Source: Cephalotus follicularis (Eukaryota > Streptophyta > Magnoliopsida > Oxalidales > Cephalotaceae). Taken from it: a stretch of 64,000 bases of DNA. The translations under genes and the position numbers were made by a program. Positions 1 to 10,963 of the stretch are shown here, piece by piece. The stretch spans positions 313,369 to 377,368 of the forward strand of contig BDDD01001596.1 of assembly GCA_001972305.1 (NCBI GenBank), written 5' to 3'. Below the pieces are notes generated by a model. It had not been told where the DNA came from, did not search any database, and saw only the letters and a list, made by a program, of their open reading frames with translations. The stretch's first letter is position 1, and every line of letters starts with the position of its first letter.

Positions 1-2612
1 CATCCCTCTTTTAGAGTTTTATCCATTTTATTTCCACAACTAACAAAGGGTTGTGATGAGAAATTCGTTTGTGATGTCTGTGAACTTGCAAAACATACTG
101 GCTCTCACTATCCTTTGAGTTTAAATAAAAGTACTATTCATTTTCAAGTTATCCATTCTGACTTATGGGGTCCTTCTAGAACTGTATCTCGTGACGGATA
201 TAAGTACTTTGTTTCTTTTATTGATAATTGCACCCGTCTTACGTGTGTCTACCTTCTCCGCACTAAAAATGAGGCATTTTGCTTGTTTCAAATCTTATCA
301 TGCTATGATCCATACTCAGTTTAATGCTAAAATTCAAATTCTTCGTAGTGATAATGGTACTGAAAACATAGATGGAAAATTTCGTACTTATCTAGATGAG
401 AAAGGTATAATTCACCAAACCTCTTCTGTCCGTACCCCTGAACAAAATAGTATCCCATAAAGAAAAAATAGACACCTTTTAGAGGTCACTAGGTCAATTA
501 TGTTCTCTGAGTGTTCCTAAATGTTATTGGGTAGATGCAGTGCAAACTGCTTCTTATTTGATTAATAGGCTTCCATCTAGTGTACTTGATTTCAAAACAC
601 TTGTATCACTTTTACCAAATGCCTCTCTTGTCTCATATCTCCCACCAAAGGTATTTGGTTGTGTTTGTTTTGTTCATAATTCTACTCCTTCCCGTGACAA
701 ACTTGATCCTAGGGCTATACATTGTGTCTTCCTTGGCTATTTCACATCCCAAAAGGATACAATGTTACCATCCCTCTTCTCGCAAACTCTTTGTTACCAT
801 GAATGTCACCTTTCATGAAAAAGACTCGTTCTTTCGGTCATCTCTTCAGGGGGAGAATCATATTGAGGAGGAAGTTTTTTCACCTATTACTAGTCATATT
901 ATTGAGGAAGAGATTCCTCTAACTCATCTTTGATTAATGATACTACTTATGTTGAGGGGGAGAATGATAATTATAGCAAGGGGGAGAGTGAGAAATGTCT
1001 TGCAGAAGAGGATGCAGGAGCAATTCAGACACAAGTTGGAAAGGACTTAATCACTTATTCCAAGAGAAAGAGAAAGAATCACATAGAAAAGTCCATTCAT
1101 GTGCACCCAGAGCAATTGACAACCTCGAACTCATATCCTTCTCCATCTCCTTTGCTGTTAGGGTTGGAAAAGAAGCCATTACAAATCCAAAATGGAAGAA
1201 TGCCATGGTAGAGGAAATGTCAGCTTTGAAAAAGAATGATACATGGGAGTTAGTTTCTTTACCAGCGGGAAAGAAGACAGTGGGATGCAAATGGGTATTT
1301 ACTATAAAACAAAAAGCAAATGAAACTCTGGAGAGATTCAAAGCTCGTTTGGTTGCAAAGGGTTTCACTCAAACATACGGAGTTGATTACCAAGAAAAAT
1401 TTGCTCTTGTAGCAAAAATGAATTATGTAAGGGTGCTTATATCTTGTGCTGCAAACCTTGGATGGAATCTACAAGAGTTAGATGTAAAAAATGCATTTCT
1501 TCATGGAGAGCTTGAGGAGGAGGTGTATATGGATATTCCTCCTGGTTTTCCATCTCAGCTAACTGAAGGAAAGGTATGCAAACTGAAGAAAGCCCTATAT
1601 GGATTAAAGCAGTCTCCAAGAACTTGGTTTGGTAGATTTCGCAAGGCTATGCTAGAGTTCAAATATAAGCAAAGTCAAGCAGATTACACTATGTTTGTTA
1701 AACGAATCAGAGAAAAAATTACAGTCCTTATTGTTTACGTTGATGGCATAGTAGTGACAGGCAATGATGAGGCAGAAGTATCCAAGCTCAAATTTCACTT
1801 AGCCAGGAATTTGAGATCAAAGACTTAGGTCCACTAAAATACTTTCTTGGGATTGAGGTGACTAGATCAAATAACGACATTTTTATCTCTCAGAGAAAGC
1901 ATGTACTTGACCTTCTTGATGAGACTAGAATGTTGGGTAATAGACGTGCAGATTCTCCTATTGAGGTAAACCATCATTTATGTAGTTGCAAACCTACAGA
2001 TTCTTCTGATGAGGTTGATTATCGTCTTTGTGATGGAGGTGGTGATTCAGTTGATAAGGAGAGATATCAGATACTGGTAAAAATATTGATATATTTGTCT
2101 CATACTAGGCCTGATATTGCTTATGCAGTAGGTATTGTTAGTCAATTTATGCATGATCCACGGACACTTCTCTTAGAAGCAGTGTATCGAATCTTGAGAT
2201 ACTTGAAATCTACTATAGGCAAAGGGATTTTGTTTTCTCAATATGATCACTAGAAGTTAGAAGCCTATACTGATGCAGATTGGGCAGGTTCTAAAGTACA
2301 TAGAAGATCCACTTCTGGATATTGCGCTTTTATGGGTGGCAATCTAGTTACTTGGAGAAGCAAAAAGCAAACTGTAGTGTCAAGATATAGCATAATACAG
2401 AGCAATGGCTCAGGTTGTTTGTGAATTGATATGGCTTAAAAAACTCTTGAATGATCTGGGAATAACGCATGAATGCTCTATGAGACTTTTCTGTGATAAT
2501 AAAGCGGCGATCAGTATTGCTCACAATCCAGTCCAACACAACAGAACGAAACACATCGAGATTGATAGATTTTTTATCAGAGAAAAGTTGGACCAAAATG
2601 TTATTTGCACTC
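1..2612 (+). pseudogene. Old Ty1/copia element F, pol remnant (left part)
   Basis: Decayed copia polyprotein entering from the left edge. Frame 1 is open from base 1 and encodes the end of the GAG-pre-integrase domain (CDVCELAKH). Integrase follows (HSDLWG at about 152-169, then SDNGTE in another frame near 350). Reverse transcriptase lies at about 1195-1800 (KWVFTIK, ARLVAKGF, DVKNAFLHGELEEEVY, LYGLKQSPR), and RNase H at about 1858-2612. Frame changes near 190-320, 470-540, 820-990 and 1828, plus a stop at 2251-2253, break it. The RT box reads YVDG where copia enzymes have YVDD, so a catalytic aspartate is gone. The RNase H reading frame stops abruptly at 2612, where element E is inserted, and resumes at 8813. 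Family assignment is secure; only the lineage is uncertain. Confidence 0.9.
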
Positions 2613-2783
2613 TGTTAAGAGTTATAAGCAATTAGTGGCTATATTCCTTTTGTATTTCCTTATTTGTTATTTTTTCTTATTTGCTATATGTCCAGATTCT
2701 ATGAATTTGAGTATTTCATTAATATAAATACATAAGACTGTGTGATTAAAAAACAAACAAGTCATTTTCTCTATTTTACTACA
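2613..2783 (+). repeat. 5' LTR of copia E
   Basis: 171 bp, TG...CA ends, same length as the 3' copy. A TATA-like stretch (ATATAAATACATAAG) lies at about 2722-2736 and probably marks the promoter. Very short for a plant copia LTR. Confidence 0.93.
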
Positions 2784-2795
2784 TAGTATCAGAGA
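2784..2795 (+). promoter_or_regulatory. Primer-binding site of copia E (degenerate)
   Basis: TAGTATCAGAGA starts directly after the 5' LTR. It resembles TGGTATCAGAGC, the usual plant PBS complementary to the 3' end of initiator Met-tRNA, with a G-to-A change at the second base and a C-to-A change at the last. Confidence 0.75.
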
Positions 2796-3369
2796 AACCA
2801 TAAAAGAAAAAAAAACTGTTGTAACGGAAAGAAAAAACACAACACTGAAAAATAAAAACCCTAGCTGCACCGCCCTCACCTCACCTCAGCCATCTCTCTT
2901 ATCCAACTCGTCGACGGGTCGACAAGATCTTCCGGTCATCTTCTTTGGCGCTCTAGCGCTCTCCCGATCGTCTTCTCCTGCGTCTAATCATCTTCTCCGT
3001 CGACCCTATGTCTCGTTTTCAGTTCCGATCGCGCCGATCATCTCCTCAGGTGCTCAAGTTCCTCTCTTCCACCATTGATTTTGTCCAAAGCCAAGTTCCA
3101 GCGCTGATCTGTCACTGGCTGTCTATCGGGTTTTGATGGTGTTGTTCTCCTCTTCATGTTTTGGCGCTAATGTGAAGCCGTGAAGCCTTCAGCCGTGGTT
3201 GTATTCTGTGTGGGGTTGTATGATGCTGGTTGTATTCTGGTTGGTGATTGTGACCGTTGGTGAAGCCTATTTTTCTCTATCTGTGGTGATAGTTACTGTG
3301 TGGTGATTGTGTGGTGTGTTGATTGTGTGGTTACTGTATTCTGGTTGGTGATTGTGTTAGTGGTTTACA
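2796..3369 (+). other. Untranslated leader of copia E
   Basis: 574 bp between PBS and gag ATG with no substantial reading frame. The second half (about 3170-3360) is rich in TGTG, GGTTGGTGATTG and TGTATTCTGG repeats, a low-complexity GT stretch. Confidence 0.6.
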
Positions 3370-4101
3370 ATGGCCGAAACTAAAGTTCCTTCTGTGACTC
3401 CTTCACCGAATGAGACAATTAATGTTACTATTACCTCTATTAAACTGAAAGGGAGTTCTAATTATTTGTTGTGGGCTCAAGCGGTGAAGATATATATTAT
3501 GGCTAAGAAGAAACTCAAATTTCTTAACTCCGATCCTCAGACACCTGATGCTAGTGGATATGAAGATTGGATGCAGGAGAACGCGGTGATTTTGATATGG
3601 TTGTGGAAGAGTATGGAACCTGAGATTGCTGCAAATGTAATGTTTCATAACACTGCTAAGGGTGTCTGGGATGATTTGAAAGACACCTATTCTCAAGACA
3701 ATAATATGAATAGGGTATATAATCTTTATGACAAAATGTTTCATCTTCGTCAATCCGGTAAGCCTCTGCATGATTATTATAGCACTTTCAAGGGTCTTGC
3801 GGAGGAATTAAATGTATTTCAGCCTCTCACCAATGATATTGATAAACTTAAGGCACAACGAAATGAATTTCTGGTTTCTAAATTTCTCGCTAGCCTAGAT
3901 CCTGATCTCCAAAAGATAAAAGGACATATTCTTGCTGGTGAGACTGTCCCATCACTTACAGATACCTTCTCTCGTCTTCAACGTGTTGCTTATCCTATGC
4001 AGCACGAGTCCACTCCCAAGGACAACTTGGCCTTTACTGTTGGTCGGGGTCGGGGCCGTAGCCGTGGTTCTGAGGGAGGTTGTGGTGGTAATTGGTCGTG
4101 A
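3370..4101 (+). CDS. gag: Copia E gag (capsid/nucleocapsid precursor, 243 aa)
   Basis: Structural protein that would assemble the cytoplasmic virus-like particle. The ATG at 3370 opens a clean frame with the copia gag landmarks: an N-terminal segment (LKGSSNYLLWAQAVKIYI, about residues 26-45) and a central UBN2-like domain (WLWKSMEPEI, AKGVWDDLKDTYSQ, LRQSGKPLHDYYSTFKGL). It ends in a GRGRGRSRGSEG basic tail. The zinc knuckle that should follow, CSYCGKNGHTIDYC (CX2CX4HX4C), is in the next frame at about 4135-4176, so a frameshift near 4080-4100 separates gag from its nucleocapsid and pol. Either this is a decay frameshift or, less likely, a programmed one. Confidence 0.88.
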   Translation: MAETKVPSVTPSPNETINVTITSIKLKGSSNYLLWAQAVKIYIMAKKKLKFLNSDPQTPDASGYEDWMQENAVILIWLWKSMEPEIAANVMFHNTAKGVWDDLKDTYSQDNNMNRVYNLYDKMFHLRQSGKPLHDYYSTFKGLAEELNVFQPLTNDIDKLKAQRNEFLVSKFLASLDPDLQKIKGHILAGETVPSLTDTFSRLQRVAYPMQHESTPKDNLAFTVGRGRGRSRGSEGGCGGNWS

Positions 4102-7100
4102 TAGTTCTTTTGGTGACAGACCACCTAGGAAGTGTAGTTATTGTGGCAAGAATGGTCATACTATAGACTATTGTTGGGACAAGCATGGCAAGCCAGATTG
4201 GGCACCTCAGACAGCTAATCATGCAGTTGTAAATGGTGGTCATGATAGTGTTTCATCTGGAGATACTCCACAGGGTCCAATATCGGGTGGTAGTTCTACT
4301 TCACGACGTGATGATCTTTCTCAGATTTTGCGACGTTTACAGACTCTTGAGACGTCTAATAACACATATGTTGGGTCCACTTCCTCGACTACTCTTGCTC
4401 ATGCAGGTACATCTGCCTTCTTTACCTCAACTACTCCGCCCTGGATTATTGATTCTGGGGCATCTTCTCACATGACTAGTAAGTCATCTTTGTTTACCTC
4501 TTTAAATCATGTTAACCAGTCTTCATCTGTTATACTTGCTAATGGCTCATCCACTTCCGCATCAGGGTACGGTAATGTTTCTTCAACTTCCTCCATTAAT
4601 CTGTCATCCGTCCCACATGTTCCTCAATTATCGTTAAATCTTCTTTATGTTAGTCAGTTAACTAAGGCCTTACATTGCTCAGTAACATTCTTTCCAACTC
4701 ATTGTGTTTTTCAAGACCTTCACACGAGGAAGACGATTGGTGGAGGGCATGAGAAAGATGGACTGCACTATCTTGACTGTGAAGCTGTTCCTTCTTTTGT
4801 TGCTGTTGCTTCTGGTGGTGGTGTGACTCCTTTTCAGTGGCATTGTTGGTTAGGTCATTTGTCTTTAGCTCGGTTAAAGCTAATTTTTCCATCTTTTAAG
4901 TCAGTGTCTAAGATAGAATGTGAAGCCTGCGAGTTGGGTAAACATCATCGTACTTCCTACCCTCCTCGTACTATGCCTCGTAGTTTGTCGTTATTTGATT
5001 TAGTCCATTCGGACATCTGGGGTCCTTGTCGTGTCCGGAATAGAAAGGGGTTCATGTATTTTGTCACCTTTGTGGACGACCACTCTCGTCTCACTTGGCT
5101 ATATATGTTAAAGGACAGGTCTGAGTTTTTTTCTGTATTCCAAAATTTTTATAATGAAATAAAAACACAATTTGGTATGTCTATTAAAGTTTTGCGTTCT
5201 GATAATGCTTTGAAATATATACAAAATGAGATTTCTAATTTTTGTGTCGCACGAGGTATGATTCATCAGACTAGTTGTTCGTACACCCTTAACAAAACGG
5301 GGTGACGGAACGTAAAAATAGACATTTGCTTGAGGTGGCTCGTTCTATTATGATGCATATGCATGTTCCAAAACAATTTTGGTGTGAAGGAGTTCTTACT
5401 GCATGTTATTTGATTAATCGCATGCCATCTTCTGTTCTTGTTGACAAGTCTCCTTTTTCTATTGTTTTGTTCACAATTTACATATTACCACTGATAAACT
5501 TTCCCCTAGATTTACTAAATGTGTTTTTCTTGGTTATTCTAGTACACAGAAAGGCTATAAGTGTTATGACCCTATAGGGCAAAAGTATTTTGTCAGTGCT
5601 GATGTTACATTTTTTGAAGGTCATTCTTATTTTGGTCCATCTTCTACGGTTCCAAGGGATGTTTGGCAGGTGCCATCTACTCCACCTATTCCTACCTTGA
5701 TTCCTTTTTCAGATACTCCTAGTCGGTTGTCTCCACCTTTTGAATTCTATGATCAGGTCCATCAACGACGGCAGAAGACTACTTCCCAGACAGAGATACC
5801 ATCAGCTCCACCCGTATCGATTCCACCACCGTCGTGTTCCTCTAGTGAAGTTCCACCATCCTCCTCATCTAATGATCTACCCATTGCATTGCGAAAAGGT
5901 AAACGTTCTCTCACTAAAAGCTCTAATCTTATTTATTCCATTGATAACTATGTTTCTATCTCTCACTTGCCATCCTCTGCCCATGCCTTGGCCTTATCCT
6001 TGTCTACTACATCTCTACCCAAAACCTATGTTGAGGCCCTCCGTGTTCCGGGATGGAAGGAGGCCATGGATGTGGAAATAGATGCTCTTTTATCCCGTAA
6101 TACATGGAGTTTAGTAGATTTACCACCTAGTAAGGATCTTGTTCGGTGTCGATGGGTGTATACTATTAAGTACCATCCTGACGGGTCTGTTGAGCGGCTC
6201 AAAGCCCGTCTGGTTGCCAAGGGGTATACTCAGACTTATGGTGTTGACTATTTTGAGACATTCTCCCCGGTTGCTCGGTTGAACTCAGTTCATTTAATCA
6301 TTTCTTTGGCTGTTAACTTTGATTAGCCGTTATTTCAGTTGGATATCAAAAATGCTTTCTTATATGGTGACCTTAGTGAGGAAGTTTATATGGAGCAACC
6401 TCCAGGTTATGTTGCTCAGGGGGAGAATGAAACTCGGGTGTGCAGACTACAAAAAGCAATTTATGGTCTCAAACAGTCTCCTAGGGCTTGGTTTGAGAAA
6501 TTTAGTGCAACAGTGCTATCGTGTGGCTTCTCGCAGTGCTACTCTGATCATTCTATGTTTGTTCGTCGTCATCATGGTAAATTGGTTGTATTAGTTGTTT
6601 ATGTGGATGATATAATTGTCTCAGGTGATGATGTAGCAGGTATCATAGAAGTAAAGTCTTATTTACAACAACACTTTTAGACTAAGGACTTGGGTAATCT
6701 CCATTATTTTCTAGGTATTGAGGTTGTAAGAAGTAAGAAAGGACTCAGTTTGTCCCAAAGGAAATATGTGTTAGATTTGTTGCCTGAAACTGGTATGCTT
6801 GGCTGCAAACCAGTTGATATTCCTATGGATCCTCACCAGAAGTTTGGGATTGACAAAGGTAGTCCTCACATGGATGTTCACAAATATAGGAGTTTGATTG
6901 GGAAGTTGATTTATCTTACTGTTACCAGACCTGACATTTCCTTTGATGTGGGAGTACTTAGCTCCCGTTTGGTAATGCGGTGGGCGGCACAAAGCGCTTT
7001 TTGCTCCCACCGCAACGTCGAAAAAACGTTTGGTAATATTGTTACAAAGCGCTTTTTTTTAAAGCTTCCCAACGCAATTTTGTCAACACAGCAAATTACT

Positions 7101-8634
7101 GTGTTGAGACAACACAACGCGATTCTCTCTCAGAGGTGGATAAAACACAAACCTTTCGATTGCTGTGGTAAACCCACAATGCAATTTTTGGACCTCCCAG
7201 CGCAATCCCGTCTCTTCTGACGGAAGATCGGTGGCCACCACCTTGAGGTGTGTTTGGTCAGTGAGGTTGTCACCACCTTTAACAGCAAGGATCCAAGACT
7301 TCTTGCGGCAGCAGCAGCTACAACAATCAGCCTCCTAGAACCAGCAGTAGCACCACTGCCTATTCTCGTTCCAATACAAGCACCCAACAAGGCCTGGCTT
7401 CTCTTCCCTCCACAGAAGAAAGAAGACCCCAACCCACAGAAGAAAGAAGACCCCAACCTTGAGCTGTGTTTGCATATGATGTTGCAGCCATCTCTGCTAC
7501 TTCAAAGATGACCCCAACAAGGCTTGGCTTTCATCCTACCACGTGGACTTTGTGTTTGCCTCTACTTTGCTCCACGTTTCTCAAGTTATAAAGCAAAAAA
7601 ACGTTTTGTTAAAATTTTGGATTTTAACTTTGGTCCACGTCTCTCAACAAGGCCTGGATTTTTGGGTTTGTTTTGTTAAAATTTTCATGATACTTATTTT
7701 GTTTCATAAAATTATTAAGGATTATGGAGAATCTTTAATTTCTTTGGGGATTACTAACTCTTGTTATTGGATAAAGTGATTTTTAAAAAAAAAAAAATTG
7801 ATGGGAACGTAACATTCTTGTAATAATATGTATTTTTGTTTATCATATTATACCATTGTTATTAATCGAAAAACCATATATACCATAAACTGTAAAGAAA
7901 AAAAATCAGTGGATACAGTAAAAAGCGATTTTGGTCATTTTGTTTACCAAACGCTTTTGTAAAACTCAAAGCACTTTTACCCACAGCACTTTTAAAAATG
8001 ATTTTAGACAACACACAGCAATACCAAACGGACCCTTAGTCAATTTATGCATGCTCCACAGAAAGCTCATTGGGATGCTGTCATTCGAATACTTCGCTAT
8101 CTGAAGAGTGCTTCTGGAAAAGGTTTGATATATCGTCCCAATCGGCATATGGATCTTGTTGCATATTCCGATGATGATTGGGCATGTTCGGCAAGTGATC
8201 GTCGGTCTACTACGGGTTATTGTACCTTTGTTGGTGGTAATCTGGTGTCGTGGCGTAGTAAAAAGCAAACTATTGTTGCAAGGTCAAGTGCTGAAGCTGA
8301 GTATAGGGCAATGGCACATACCACTGCTGAGTTGATGTGGCTCCGATCTTTACTTCTTGAAATGGGTCTTTTAGTTTCAAAGCCGATGAAAATGTTTTGT
8401 GATAATCAAGCAGCTATATACATAGCTAGTAATCAAGTCTATCACGAGCGGACCAAACATATTGAAGTGGATTGTCACTTTGTACGTGATGCGGTTATGA
8501 AGAAACTAGTTGAGACTCCATTTGTATCTTCGTCAGGTCAACTGGCAGATGTTCTCACAAAGTCACTATTTGCTCCTAACTTTCGCATGTGCTGTAACAA
8601 GCAGAGCATGGGTGATTTATATGCTCCAGCTTGA
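4102..8634 (+). pseudogene. pol: Copia E pol (PR-INT-RT-RH), broken and split by G
   Basis: After the zinc knuckle come protease (WIIDSGASSHMT, about 4441-4476), GAG-pre-integrase (WHCWLGHLS, CEACELGKHHR) and integrase (HSDIWGP, VTFVDDHSRLTW, LRSDN). A frame change at about 5296-5302 falls in the TPQQNG-type region, and ERKNRHLLEVARS resumes in the new frame. Another break lies between 5577 and 5670. RT spans about 6040-6690 with YVDDI intact, but amber stops lie at 6324-6326 and 6678-6680. Element G interrupts at 6961, and the reading frame resumes at 8036 with QFMHAPQKAHWDA. RNase H (SDDDWA, FCDNQAA, RTKHIEVD) then runs to the TGA at 8632-8634. Removing G would restore frame at the junction, so G came after the polyprotein was laid down. 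Confidence 0.92.
6961..8035. mobile_element. Non-autonomous TIR DNA element G, PIF/Harbinger-like
   Basis: 1,075 bp inside E pol. Left end GCTCCCGTTTGGTAATGC; right end, complemented, GGGTCCGTTTGGTATTGC: the terminal inverted repeats share CCGTTTGGTA. TTA flanks both sides (6958-6960 and 8036-8038); because of neighbouring bases CTTAG would also fit as a 5-bp duplication. CGTTTGGTAA and AAAGCGCTTTT recur subterminally. No transposase frame is visible, only a 108-aa antisense shadow. The TTA duplication with a GGG..CCGTTTGG-type end points to Tourist/PIF-Harbinger; hAT is less likely as no 8-bp duplication is seen. Confidence 0.75.
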
Positions 8635-8641
8635 GAGGGAG
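8635..8641 (+). promoter_or_regulatory. Polypurine tract of copia E
   Basis: GAGGGAG sits between the pol TGA and the first base of the 3' LTR, the expected plus-strand primer position. Confidence 0.8.
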
Positions 8642-8812
8642 TGTTAAGAGTTATAAGCAATTAGTGGCTATATTCCTTTTGTATTTCCTTATTTGTTATT
8701 TTTCCTTATTTGCTATATGTCCAGATTCTATGAACTTGAGTATTTCATTAACATAAATACATAAGACTGTGTGATTAGAAAACACACAAGTCATTTTCTC
8801 TATTTTACTACA
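8642..8812 (+). repeat. 3' LTR of copia E
   Basis: 171 bp. By eye it differs from the 5' LTR by five substitutions and no indels (four transitions, one transversion), about 3%. It is followed by the CACTC target duplication at 8813-8817. Confidence 0.93.
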
Positions 8813-8940
8813 CACTCTCTTCATGAAATCAAAGGATCAGTTAGCTGATGTATTAACGAAGGCATTGGGCTCTACAGTTTTTCATCCTTTTGTCTGCAAG
8901 TTGGGAATGCGAGATATCCACACACCAATTTGAGGGAGAG
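8813..8940 (+). pseudogene. Copia F: end of RNase H and polypurine tract
   Basis: Continuation of F beyond the E insertion. In frame it reads SKDQLADVLTKALGS and ends KLGMRDIHTPI before a TGA, the typical C terminus of copia polyproteins (DxLTK motif). TTGAGGGAGAG at 8930-8940 is the polypurine tract immediately before the LTR. This joins logically to the RNase H fragment that stops at 2612. Confidence 0.9.
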
Positions 8941-9151
8941 TGTTAATGGAAATAAACATATTAGGGTAGATTAGTCTTTCTATCTATTTAATATGAATAC
9001 AATTAGGAATAGTATTATGTAATTAAGGAATATGAATATGTTTAGGAATAGGTTATGCAATTACCTTGTACTTCTACTAGTATAAATATATGAGGCCTCT
9101 ACCTTTCAAGGTAAGCCAAAAACACTTTTCAATCTTTGTTTTTAGTTTCCA
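8941..9151 (+). repeat. 3' LTR of copia F (approximate end)
   Basis: Starts TGTTAATGG right after the polypurine tract. Contains a TATA-like AGTATAAATATATGAGG at about 9078-9094. The 3' boundary is a guess, because the 5' LTR lies outside the window and no target duplication can be paired. Confidence 0.6.
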
Positions 9152-9391
9152 ACTCAAATAAAAAACGGGGATTAAATTAATAAGTTCAAGGCTTATAACA
9201 AGGCTTGAACCAATGAATCTAATCCGAAAGAGAATCGAGTTATTCTTTGTGGTGGAGGGATTGGATCGAAGTGAGTTAGACAAAAAGAGAAGAATCTTGG
9301 ACATCATAAAAATGAATTGCATATTCTATTATATTAGAAAACCATTTTATTTTTTTCTAGTATCAACATGCTTGATATTAAGAAAAGATCT
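9152..9391. other. Unassigned sequence
   Basis: No recognisable gene or repeat. A reading frame across 9213-9479 exists only because it runs into the rpoB-like piece; its N-terminal half resembles nothing I know. Confidence 0.4.
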
Positions 9392-9493
9392 TTTGCATAA
9401 AAATGGACAAATTTTAGCGGATGGTGCCGCTACGGTTGGTGGCGAACTCACTTTAGGTAAAAACGTAGTAGTCGCTTAAATGTCGTGGGAAAT
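9392..9493 (+). pseudogene. rpoB: Plastid rpoB fragment in nuclear DNA (NUPT)
   Basis: About 100 bp reading GQILADGAATVGGEL then LGKNV, a signature of the plastid RNA polymerase beta subunit. It continues V-A-stop-M-S-W-E where rpoB has LVAYMPWEG: TAT has become TAA and CCA has become TCG. The nucleotide match to plant chloroplast rpoB extends from roughly 9400 to the TGGGAA near 9491 with a handful of substitutions. Nothing else of rpoB is visible on either side. Best read as an old nuclear insertion of plastid DNA, not a gene. Confidence 0.85.
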
Positions 9494-10963
9494 CGAATAA
9501 TTTTTTTCATTTATACTTTATTTAACATGTAATTCAGAAATATTTCTCAACGGGCATTTAAACTTTCAGGTATGGCACTTGCCTATCCTTACCTAAGTGT
9601 AGATCCGTCCATGACTGGAGGTGACATTGAGCGATGAATTGTCTGGCTAGACAAGGGAATGCCAACCTCTCATTATTTTAACAAGAGACCTTGTTGATTG
9701 GTTGGAGCAATTGCATGAAACCTGTATATGGTAGGATGGAACGAGAAGAACTGGTAGCCAACTTCGCATTGGCCGAAACGAAATCGAATAATATCATCAG
9801 CCATCAATGCATCTCCTCTCTTGATCTCATTTGATCCTCTAGCCATTGATTAAGTGCGTTGAGTCTCTTAGGAAACCAAAACTGCTAAAGTCAGGTTTAG
9901 TGATTACACATTACTCAGTTAAAATATGAGCGCATAATCACTCAAGGCAGAGCCAATGATTCCACTCCAGCTATATTTTGCCCAATTCCATGCAAGTCCA
10001 ACCATAATGAAAAACAATTTCAATCATAGACTAAAACAATCCCATAACAGCCAACCATCAAACCATTTTCTACAGGCTACAATCTCTCTTCTCCATATTC
10101 ATATAAAAATACCTACACTGGAGTTTATAATTTGCGACATCTCAATCTCTCCCCAATCACCCTACTCTCAGGCCATCTTTTAAACTCAAACTCCCTCCAT
10201 TACTTCTGCCTTCCTACCATTTTCTCTCTACTCCATTTTGCAATTGTCGTAAAGGCAATTGGGTGTTAAGATTCACGTGTGAGGATTGGATCCCGAATCG
10301 TCCCGTATCAAATAAGAGTTGAAGGAGGAGTGAAGGATTTATATATGATATTGGAAAAACAACATTATAGCTTAAGCATTATTGGGTTAAGTTGGGAAGG
10401 ACCTATCTGAAAGGTAACGGCTGGAACATAGGTTCCCTCAATGTCCAGCATTGTATATCAATCTCCCTTTGCAAAATATGATATTGCAAAAAAAGCCTAA
10501 TTCTTCAGCCTATCACGACCCATAGCTAGACCTCAATTAAATGCCAAACTATGCACCTACCACTTCCCAAAATTTTATACCAACTCTGGATTTCTACACA
10601 ACCCCCAAAATCAAATAGTTCTATATTTCCATTGATGGTTCATTACATATAACGTTTAGGAACAAGATAGAAATGTCTCGATGGAAGAAGGCCTCATAGA
10701 TATAACAGAACAGGACTTGCAATATATGTGTTTACATTACTCATTGTAGCCTGTTATTACCATCTTTAACGCAAGTGTTCACTAGATTTAGAATTTTCTT
10801 TCGGCAATTTTACTGAGAACCCAGTAAAGTAACATGAAATTTAAATTAAAGCAATCCGTATTCAACAATCGCCTACAAAATTCACCATACAGACTATACC
10901 TATCAACAAAATCATTACAACCAATTTATTTTCTCTCTAATTGCATTTCAACAAAACAGTTAC
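9494..10963. other. Intergenic, no gene recognised
   Basis: About 1.5 kb of non-coding sequence. If the PsbP fragment were a complete gene, its downstream exons would lie here on the minus strand, but I found no stretch that reads as the rest of the PsbP domain. Bases 9560-9630 look like a short dispersed plant repeat, without firm identification. Confidence 0.35.

Larger units (their letters stand above)
2613..8812 (+). mobile_element. Ty1/copia retrotransposon E, full length with TSD
   Basis: Complete 6.2-kb copia element nested in F. Its two 171-bp LTRs both begin TGTTAAGAG and end TTTTACTACA. The host 5 bp CACTC occur at 2608-2612 and again at 8813-8817, a perfect target duplication. Internal order is a degenerate PBS, leader, gag, protease, integrase, RT, RNase H and a purine tract before the 3' LTR. 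RT and RNase H are separated by inserted element G. The coding region has two frame changes and two amber stops, so the copy cannot be autonomous. By eye the LTRs differ at five positions, which suggests a fairly recent insertion compared with F. Confidence 0.95.

Noticed and set aside
4080..4105. Programmed frameshift between gag and pol of E
   Set aside because: No clear slippery sequence or stop context, and pol has other decay lesions, so a plain mutation is simpler.
7130..7511. Reading frames of 87 and 108 aa inside element G
   Set aside because: Overlap each other on opposite strands, Ala/Pro low-complexity, no transposase motif.
9540..9900. Missing PsbP exons on the minus strand
   Set aside because: Read in all minus frames; nothing resembling the C-terminal PsbP segment was found.
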